A stretch of DNA of 21,238 bases, taken from Desulfovibrionaceae bacterium. Its GTDB lineage: Bacteria > Pseudomonadota > Gammaproteobacteria > Burkholderiales > Burkholderiaceae_C. This document shows positions 16,012 to 21,238 of this stretch, one piece after another. How positions within the stretch are numbered: the stretch's first letter is position 1; each line of letters starts with the position of its first letter. Below the pieces are notes generated by a model that made no database searches, had not been told where the DNA came from, and saw nothing but the letters and a program-made list of their open reading frames with translations. The DNA is taken from positions 1 through 21,238 of the forward strand of contig WRJY01000330.1 of NCBI GenBank assembly GCA_009778355.1, in the 5' to 3' direction. The translations under genes were made by a program, and so were the position numbers.

Positions 16012-16782
16012 TTACTTGGCCCTGCGGGCAAAAGCCTCGATCGCTTCTTTGTGAAAGCGGTCGGAAAAGCACTCCTTTTCCAACGCGAGCGAGGTATCGA
16101 GCACCAGGTTGACCGACTCGCGCAGGTGTTTGTTGAGCGCTGCCTTGGTCGAGCGGATCGCCATGCGTGAGCCTTGGGCCAGGCGCTGTGCCATGGCCTG
16201 GGCCGTGGCCACGAGCTGCGCTGCAGGCGCCACGTGGTTGACCAGACCAATGCGTTCGGCCTCGGCGGCCGTGAGGCTGTCGCCGGTCATCAGATACTCC
16301 TTGGCGCGCGCCAGACTCACCAGTAGCGGCCAAATGGCCGCGCCGCCATCGCCGGCGGTGACGCCGATGCGCACGTGCGGATCGGAAATCCTTGCGTCAT
16401 CGGCGGCATAAACCACGTCGCAGAACAGCGCCAACGTGGCGCCCAATCCGGCGGCCGCGCCGTTGACGGCGGCAATGATGGGCTGCGGCAGCTCGATCAG
16501 ATCGACGATGATCCGGCGCGCCTCGACGAACAGCGCATCGAGTTGCGCGGGCGTGATGTCGCGAAACCATTGCAGATCGCCGCCAGCCGAGAAGGCGCGG
16601 CCTTCGCCGGTAAGTACAACGGCATCGACGCTGGCGTCCTGCGCGATCTCGCCGAACACGCGCGACAGCTCGGTGTGCAGCGTGGCGTTGACCGCGTTGA
16701 GCGCCTGCGCGCGCGCGATGGTGACAGTGAGCACCGCGCCCGTCTGGGCAAAGCGCAGGGTTTCGTAGTTGGAATAGCGCAT
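16012..16782 (-). CDS. Enoyl-CoA hydratase/isomerase family protein (crotonase), second copy
   Basis: This 256-residue crotonase has oxyanion segments FSAGGDLQWF (64-73) and NGAAAGLGATLALFCD (107-122). The canonical first glutamate is replaced (about T116), and the second acidic position is D145 in VTAGDGG. As in the other copy, this suggests isomerase, lyase or an atypical hydratase rather than textbook crotonase; the reaction is open. It is the second gene of the operon, 29 nt after an SDR and 16 nt before a CoA ligase. ATG 16782 precedes the conserved N-terminal strand; the open frame continuing upstream overlaps the SDR gene and is a shadow. The Shine-Dalgarno is weak. Confidence 0.87.
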   Translation of the reverse strand: MRYSNYETLRFAQTGAVLTVTIARAQALNAVNATLHTELSRVFGEIAQDASVDAVVLTGEGRAFSAGGDLQWFRDITPAQLDALFVEARRIIVDLIELPQPIIAAVNGAAAGLGATLALFCDVVYAADDARISDPHVRIGVTAGDGGAAIWPLLVSLARAKEYLMTGDSLTAAEAERIGLVNHVAPAAQLVATAQAMAQRLAQGSRMAIRSTKAALNKHLRESVNLVLDTSLALEKECFSDRFHKEAIEAFARRAK

Positions 16783-16811
16783 GGAAGTAAAAAACAGAGC
16801 AAGGAAAGAAA

Positions 16812-17579
16812 TCAACTCGCGGTCACGCCGCCGTCCACGGTAAAACTCGCGCCGGTCACGTAGGAAGCGCGTGCCGAGCACAGCCAAACCACCATTGCGG
16901 CGACCTCCTCGGGGCGCGCAAGACGGCGGATTGCGGCGCGCGCGATGCCGGCGTCGAGTTTTTTCTCGTTGAAAATCGAATCGGCGCCGGTGGTCATCGG
17001 TGTGTCGATGTAGCCGGGGCATAGGGCGTTGACGCGGATGCCATCGCGCCCGCCCTCGAGCGCGGCGGCCTTGGTCAGCCCGATCACGCCGTGCTTGGAG
17101 GCGCAGTAGGCCGAGCCGCCGTAGCCACCGCGCAGGCCCATGATCGACGCCGTGTTGACGATCGCTCCGCCGCCGCGCTTCATCGCGCGCATCTGCGGGC
17201 GCAGGCAGTTGAAGACGCCGGTGAGATTGACGTCGAGCACATGCCGCCATTGCGCCAGGCTGTGCTCCACGGTCAGCAGGGGATAGCCGGCAATGCCGGC
17301 ATTGTTGAAAGCCGCATCGAGACGCCCCCAGCGTTCGCCGGCCTGCGCCACAAGCGCTTCGCAGTCCTCCTCGCGCGTGACATCGACGCGCAACGCAAAG
17401 GCTTCGCCGCCAGCCTGGACGATGTGCTGCGCGGTTTCTTGCGCGGCCGCTTCATCGATGTCGGCGGCGGCAATGCGAAAACCATCATCTGCCAGCGCCA
17501 GCGCGCTTGCGCGGCCAATGCCGGAACCGGCGCCCGTCACGATCGCCACTGAACAGCCGTCTTGCCTGCGTGCGGACAT
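16812..17579 (-). CDS. Short-chain dehydrogenase/reductase, first gene of the operon
   Basis: This 255-residue classical SDR has TGAGSGIG (15-22), NNAG (92-95), the catalytic serine region NTAS (142-145), Y158-x3-K162 and CPGYIDTPM (187-195). An aspartate at the end of beta-2 (AAADID) favours NAD. It oxidises or reduces a hydroxyl or keto group; the substrate is unknown. It is not closely similar to the other SDR in this operon, so the two probably act on different intermediates. ATG 17579 follows a GGGGG-rich stretch about 8 nt upstream; a TTG two codons earlier is possible. It follows a 312-nt leader after the LuxR-type regulator and is likely the first gene of the catabolic transcript. Confidence 0.88.
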   Translation of the reverse strand: MSARRQDGCSVAIVTGAGSGIGRASALALADDGFRIAAADIDEAAAQETAQHIVQAGGEAFALRVDVTREEDCEALVAQAGERWGRLDAAFNNAGIAGYPLLTVEHSLAQWRHVLDVNLTGVFNCLRPQMRAMKRGGGAIVNTASIMGLRGGYGGSAYCASKHGVIGLTKAAALEGGRDGIRVNALCPGYIDTPMTTGADSIFNEKKLDAGIARAAIRRLARPEEVAAMVVWLCSARASYVTGASFTVDGGVTAS

Positions 17580-17891
17580 CAACAAGCCCCCGCCTTCATG
17601 AACGAGCGCTCAGTCTCCGCCCCGCAGACAGCAGTCTCCTGCTGCCTGCCAGCGCAAAACCGGCTTTCGCCAATCTCATGTCTTGTCTCCCGTTACCGCT
17701 TGGGAACTTGAGAGTACATGCCGCGCCGCCGTGCAGCCTCGTTCAAACGGACAGTTTTTCAGCTTCCCGCCTGCCGCCGCCCGCCCGCGCCTCTTGGCGA
17801 CGCGCCTCGATCGGCATGTTGCGCGCTACGCCATCGAGCGCCATTGCGCGCCCGAATGGCAGCAGCCCGCCAAAGCCGGCCGGCGGGTTTT
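17580..17891 (-). promoter_or_regulatory. 312-nt leader between regulator and catabolic operon
   Basis: This gap separates the LAL regulator stop from the first catabolic gene and is the likely place for the operon promoter and regulator site. I see no convincing -35/-10 pair. It contains a short possible ORF (17596-17679), a 6-bp hairpin with a GAGA tetraloop on the minus strand (17629-17644), and TTGCGCGC repeated at 17819-17826 and 17844-17851, about two and a half helical turns apart. The repeat may simply reflect high GC content. Confidence 0.4.
17596..17679 (-). CDS. Possible 27-residue leader ORF
   Basis: An ATG with GGGAGA about 6 nt upstream opens a 27-codon frame that begins MRLAKAGFALAG, is rich in Arg, Leu, Ala and Ser, and ends at TGA. 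It stops 16 nt before the SDR start. The peptide is basic with a mildly hydrophobic N-terminus. It has no family resemblance that I recognise. It might be a translated leader or chance; no homologue comparison was possible. Confidence 0.2.
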   Translation of the reverse strand: MRLAKAGFALAGSRRLLSAGRRLSARS

Positions 17892-17892
17892 T
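17866..17892 (+). terminator. GC hairpin with T-run at the regulator 3' end
   Basis: CCCGCC (17866-17871) pairs with GGCGGG (17882-17887) across a 10-nt loop, followed by TTTTT on the plus strand. In that orientation it resembles an intrinsic terminator, yet no plus-strand gene ends here. On the minus strand it lies right after the regulator stop, preceded by A residues and without a T-run, so it would be a weak terminator there. Confidence 0.4.
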
Positions 17893-20645
17893 CAGGCGAG
17901 CAGATTCATCTGGCGCGCGAGCGCAAGCGCGTGCGTGCGGGTATGCGCGCCGAGCTTGACGTTGATACTGCGAAGGTGCGCCTTGACCGTGGTTTCGGAA
18001 ACAAACAGACGCTCGGCAATCGCACGGTTGCGCAGGCCATCGGCCAGCAGGCGAAGCACCTGCAATTCGCGCCTGGACAGAAGCCCCGCTGCAGCCACGG
18101 CGGCTGGCTTCAGGAATGGCTCGAGCGCATGTTCCGCTGTCGATTGCGCGAGGCCGCCGGCCATGAGCAGGCGGTCGGCGAAAAGGGCCAAAGCCTCTTC
18201 GCCGGGCGCGTTTTCAAGCGAGACGCGCAATTTGGCAATCCAGCGCAGCAAACCGGCGCCTTCATCGACAAAGCTGCGCACGAAACCTTCGGCCTGCGCA
18301 AAGCGCAGCGCATCGCGCAGGCGTCGCAGCCCTGCCGCCTCCTGTCCGCTCAAACACTGGGCTTCGGCCAGCAGGATATTGAGCTTGAGCGTGCGCCGCT
18401 GGCGCTGCAATCGTTCAGCTTCCTTGATTGCCTGGCGCAGCGGCGCGATGGCCGATTCGGCGTGGCCGGTACGAATGCGCAGGCGCAGCGCGCCGATGAA
18501 AGGCGCCTCGGTGTCGTTGGCCTGCGTGACCAATCCTTTCAGTGGTTCCCATGTGCGCGCGTCACTGCCAGCGTCGAGTTGATCCTGCGCGGTCTGAATC
18601 TGTCCGCGCAGCAACGCCATGCGCGCCCGCTCCAGGCACGCGGTCGCCACCATGCGCGCAAGCGCGTGCTGATGGCCCGTGACTTCCATCTCGGTAAGCC
18701 ATTCGCCGGCGCGTTCGAGTTCACCGCGTGCGAAAGCGATGCGCGCGAGCACCACATAGGGCGTAATCAACTGATCGGGCGCGGCAACGTCGCGCAGCAT
18801 CGGCAGGTACAGGTTCAGCAGGCGTTGCGCCTCATCGAGGTCGTTGCCCTCGTAGAGCGCCTCGGCCAGAAAAGCAGCCGCAACGGTGCCGCCAGAGGCG
18901 TGCGGCGCGAGCACCGCGCCGCTGCCCTCCAGCGCGGCGCGAAAGCGCGCCACCGCGTGCTGGCGTTGGCCCTGTGCGAAATCGATCGCTCCTTCGATGC
19001 ACAGCGCCATCGGCGCGATGAAAGAATTGCCGATCTCCATCACGCGCCGTCGCGCCCGGGCGAGAAAGTGCCGCGCTTCCTCGAAACGGCTCTCGGCCAC
19101 CAGGCAAAAACCGAACGAGGCGCCGAGCATGGCGTAGGAAAAAGGCATGGCGGGCGTGACATCGGGCTCGCAGCGCCGCCACAGCGCCGAGGACTCGCGC
19201 ACACGGTCGCTCATCGCAAAAATGAAGGCGCGTTGCACGCGGATCGCGATTTCCGGCAGCGGCGGTTGCGCGCCCGCTCCGTTTGCAGCGCCGGCGGCGT
19301 AATGGCTCTCCAGCGCCCCAATCAAGCGCTGGCTCTCATCGTAGCGGTGGGTGAGCGTGAGGGCCCAGGCGAAAACCAATGCGATCGCCGGATGGCGCGT
19401 CAATTGCGCGCGCCATGGTATGGCCATGTACCAGCGCGCGAGGGTGCGTGCGCGCCCCTGCCAAAGCACGTTGCCGGCATGGGCTTCGAGCAGTTCGGCG
19501 AGGTAGCCGGGATCGCCCGCGTGCAGTGCGTACTCGATCGCGCGCATTGGCTGGTTTTGAGCAAGCCACCATTGCGCGACGCGCCGATAGAGTCGCGGCA
19601 GCTCCCGCGGCGCCTCCTGCCGCAACTGATCGCGCAGTACGCCCGCAAACAGCGGGTGATAACGGTACCAGTGACAGTCCTGGTCTTGCGGCACGAGGAA
19701 CAGATGGGCGCGCTCGACCTGCGCGAGCAACTCGGCGCTGTCCGTGCGGCCAAGCAATGTGTCGCACAACGGCGCACTCAATTCCTGCAGCACGCTGGTG
19801 CGCAGTAAAAAGTCACGTAACGTCTGGTTCTGGCGCGCGAGCACGTCTTCGACCAGGTAATCGGCAATGCCAGCGTCAGCACTGTCAAAGGTTTCGACAA
19901 AGGCGTGCGGATCGTCGCGGCCCTGCAGCGCGAGCGATACCAGCCATAGCGCGGCCGGCCAACCCTCGGTGCGCTGGTGCAAACGGCGAATATCCTCGTC
20001 GCGCAGCGCGAGCCCTCGCTGATGGCGAAAAAAGCCAGCCGTCTCGACCGGCGAGAAGCGCAACTGCGCGGTCTTGATCTCCACCAGCCGTCCGTGCGCG
20101 CGCAAGCGGCCCAGGCCCAGATTGGGCACGGTGCGCGAACCAATCACGAGTTGACCGCCTTCAGGCAACACTTCGACCAACTGGCGCACCAGCCCGAGCA
20201 CGACCGGACTCTCGATCAACTCGAAATCGTCGAGAAACAACGCAAACGCGCCCTTGAAGGACGAGAGGTGTTCGGCCAAATCGGCCATCGTGCCCTCGCC
20301 ACTGGCCGGAGCGCCGCGTCCATCGAGTGCGCGCGCCACGCCCGGATCAATCGCACCGAAGGCTTCGATCAGGTAACGCACAAACCGGTCGACGTCGTTG
20401 TCGACGCGATCGAGCGTGAGCCAGCCCGTGGCCGTCGCGCGATGATGCAGTTGCGCGTAGTACTGCAGCATCGCCGTGGTCTTCCCGAAGCCCGCGGGCC
20501 CATGCACCAATACCAGCGCGGCATCCTTGGCCGCGTGCATGAAGTCAACCACCCGCGTTCTAGGCACCGGACGAGGCGAACTCAGGCGCGGGTGTAACTT
20601 GGCCGTGGCGATCTGGCTTATCGGAGCCGCCGGGTGAGTCTGCAA
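17892..20645 (-). CDS. LAL-type (MalT/AlkS-like) LuxR-family transcriptional regulator, TTG start
   Basis: This 917-residue regulator has an N-terminal STAND-type ATPase with Walker A GPAGFGKTT (49-57) and Walker B-like FALFLDDFE (134-142). A long helical, TPR-like middle follows, then a C-terminal LuxR HTH (about 855-917) with LLSRRELQVLRLLADG and VSETTVKAHLRSI. MalT- and AlkS-type proteins bind an inducer and ATP, oligomerise and activate adjacent operons; AlkS controls alkane use. The gene is immediately upstream of and co-oriented with the ten-gene acyl-CoA operon, so it is its likely activator. No ATG lies near the N-terminus; TTG 20645 with GAGGAG 10 nt upstream is chosen. A TAAAAT at 20678-20683 (minus) could be a -10 element, without a clear -35. 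The next ATG, 35 codons in, would cut into the region before Walker A. Confidence 0.92.
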   Translation of the reverse strand: MQTHPAAPISQIATAKLHPRLSSPRPVPRTRVVDFMHAAKDAALVLVHGPAGFGKTTAMLQYYAQLHHRATATGWLTLDRVDNDVDRFVRYLIEAFGAIDPGVARALDGRGAPASGEGTMADLAEHLSSFKGAFALFLDDFELIESPVVLGLVRQLVEVLPEGGQLVIGSRTVPNLGLGRLRAHGRLVEIKTAQLRFSPVETAGFFRHQRGLALRDEDIRRLHQRTEGWPAALWLVSLALQGRDDPHAFVETFDSADAGIADYLVEDVLARQNQTLRDFLLRTSVLQELSAPLCDTLLGRTDSAELLAQVERAHLFLVPQDQDCHWYRYHPLFAGVLRDQLRQEAPRELPRLYRRVAQWWLAQNQPMRAIEYALHAGDPGYLAELLEAHAGNVLWQGRARTLARWYMAIPWRAQLTRHPAIALVFAWALTLTHRYDESQRLIGALESHYAAGAANGAGAQPPLPEIAIRVQRAFIFAMSDRVRESSALWRRCEPDVTPAMPFSYAMLGASFGFCLVAESRFEEARHFLARARRRVMEIGNSFIAPMALCIEGAIDFAQGQRQHAVARFRAALEGSGAVLAPHASGGTVAAAFLAEALYEGNDLDEAQRLLNLYLPMLRDVAAPDQLITPYVVLARIAFARGELERAGEWLTEMEVTGHQHALARMVATACLERARMALLRGQIQTAQDQLDAGSDARTWEPLKGLVTQANDTEAPFIGALRLRIRTGHAESAIAPLRQAIKEAERLQRQRRTLKLNILLAEAQCLSGQEAAGLRRLRDALRFAQAEGFVRSFVDEGAGLLRWIAKLRVSLENAPGEEALALFADRLLMAGGLAQSTAEHALEPFLKPAAVAAAGLLSRRELQVLRLLADGLRNRAIAERLFVSETTVKAHLRSINVKLGAHTRTHALALARQMNLLA

Positions 20646-20655
20646 GCCAGTGTTT

Positions 20656-20661
20656 CTCCTC
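20656..20661 (-). promoter_or_regulatory. Shine-Dalgarno supporting a TTG start
   Basis: GAGGAG sits 10 nt before the TTG at 20645, with no competing ATG in frame nearby. This supports TTG initiation of the LAL regulator. Confidence 0.7.
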
Positions 20662-20707
20662 GTTTGTTGGCAAGCACATTTTAGCGCCGCGTCTTCGCAA
20701 ACGCAGC

Positions 20708-21238
20708 CTACCTGCTGTCCCCATCGGTCGATGAGGGGCCAGCGGCGCTGACGCGCAGCGCATCGGCGCCGTATTTTTCCAGCTTGGCGGCGCCGATGCC
20801 GCTGATGCCTTGCAAGTCGGCCAGCGTCTGCGGCGCGCGGGCGGCGATTGCCGCCAGGGTGGCGTCGTGGAAGATGACGTAGGCGGGCAGATCGTGGGCG
20901 CGCGCCACTTCGGCGCGCCAGGCCTTGAGGGCGGCAAAACGCTGCTGCGCGGCGGCGTCCAATTCAGCCGCCGCGAGCTTGGGCGCGGCGGCGCGGCTGC
21001 GGCGCTCGCGCTGGGCGCGGGGGACGCGCTCGGCCACGCTGGCCGCGCGCAGGCGGATGGGCTGCTCGCCCTTGAGGATGGGCCGCGCGGGCGCCAGCAG
21101 CTTGAGGGTGTTGAACGCCTGCGCGTCCACCTGCGCCGCGCCCAGCGCAATCAACTGGCGCAGCACGCCGCGCAATTGCGCCTCGCTGTAATCGGCGCCC
21201 AGGCCGAAGGTGGACAGGCGCTGGTGGCCGTGCTGCTC
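20708..21238 (-). CDS. recQ: ATP-dependent DNA helicase RecQ, C-terminal part
   Basis: The 176 codons visible are in frame to the window edge; the start and helicase core lie outside. The first residues, including QRLSTFGLGADYSEAQLR and VLRQLIALG, belong to the RQC winged-helix domain. After an Ala/Arg-rich linker, an HRDC domain follows (AWRAEVARAHDLPAYVIFHD, then LADLQGISGIGAAKLEKYG). RecQ unwinds DNA 3' to 5' in recombination and fork repair. It ends at TAG, 62 nt before the LAL regulator on the same strand. A functional link to that regulator is unlikely. Confidence 0.93.
   Translation of the reverse strand, partial: EQHGHQRLSTFGLGADYSEAQLRGVLRQLIALGAAQVDAQAFNTLKLLAPARPILKGEQPIRLRAASVAERVPRAQRERRSRAAAPKLAAAELDAAAQQRFAALKAWRAEVARAHDLPAYVIFHDATLAAIAARAPQTLADLQGISGIGAAKLEKYGADALRVSAAGPSSTDGDSR

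Noticed and set aside
16012..17250. Possible fusion of SDR and crotonase in one 412-codon frame
   Set aside because: The upstream part is out of frame with the real SDR and reads as Arg/Ala-rich noise; the crotonase has its own ATG at 16782.
17811..17852. TTGCGCGC repeats as a LAL regulator binding site
   Set aside because: Only two copies of an 8-mer made largely of GC alternation, not matching the MalT box known to me; kept only as a note in the leader.
17718..19808. 696-codon plus-strand open frame
   Set aside because: It is antisense to the LAL regulator, is Arg/Gln/Ala-rich and shows no family features. The plus-strand hairpin at 17866 does not end any plausible plus-strand gene.
20646..20707. 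Full sigma-70 promoter for the LAL regulator
   Set aside because: A TAAAAT is present, but no acceptable -35 element lies 15-19 nt upstream of it.
1..21238. tRNA, rRNA, CRISPR array, IS element or prophage
   Set aside because: No repeat-spacer pattern, transposase, integrase or structural RNA signature was seen on reading either strand.

Overview
The window is a GC-rich stretch of a betaproteobacterial chromosome, most likely Burkholderiales. The evidence is the GC-dominated codon use, a GTP-type PEP carboxykinase, a remnant of a Bug/TctC-type solute-binding protein (a family greatly expanded in that order), and several acyl-CoA pathway genes under a MalT/AlkS-type LuxR regulator. No tRNA, rRNA, IS element or CRISPR array was seen. 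Almost all genes lie on the minus strand; the exception is a cytochrome gene at 7024-7788.

Region 1 (142-3408, minus) is a tightly packed three-gene operon. It encodes a GT-C-like polytopic membrane protein, a 119-residue ArnE-like four-helix EamA protein, and a GT2 glycosyltransferase with two C-terminal membrane helices. Together they look like a system that makes, flips and uses a polyprenyl-phosphate sugar. Region 2 (3409-5846) holds a decayed Bug protein gene, then pckG (GTP-dependent PEP carboxykinase), preceded by a leader with overlapping, mutually exclusive hairpins. Region 3 (5847-7788) has a zinc-ribbon SAM methyltransferase diverging from a TsdA-like dihaem cytochrome c lipoprotein.

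Region 4 (7904-17579, minus) is the main feature: ten consecutive same-strand genes with gaps of 1-49 nt, apparently one catabolic operon. In transcription order they are an SDR, a crotonase, a CoA ligase, an acyl-CoA dehydrogenase, a second CoA ligase, a second crotonase, an SCP-x-type thiolase, a MaoC-like subunit lacking the catalytic pair, a catalytic MaoC hydratase and a second SDR. The set covers activation, dehydrogenation, hydration, oxidation and thiolysis of an acyl-CoA. The last four genes are separate-gene counterparts of the parts of the eukaryotic peroxisomal MFE-2 plus SCP-x route for 2-methyl-branched and bile-acid-type acyl-CoAs. The substrate cannot be read from sequence.

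Region 5 (17580-21238) has a 312-nt leader with a possible 27-codon ORF and a small hairpin. Beyond it are a 917-residue ATP-binding LuxR-family (LAL) regulator that appears to start at TTG and is the likely operon regulator, and the C-terminal part of RecQ running off the window edge.
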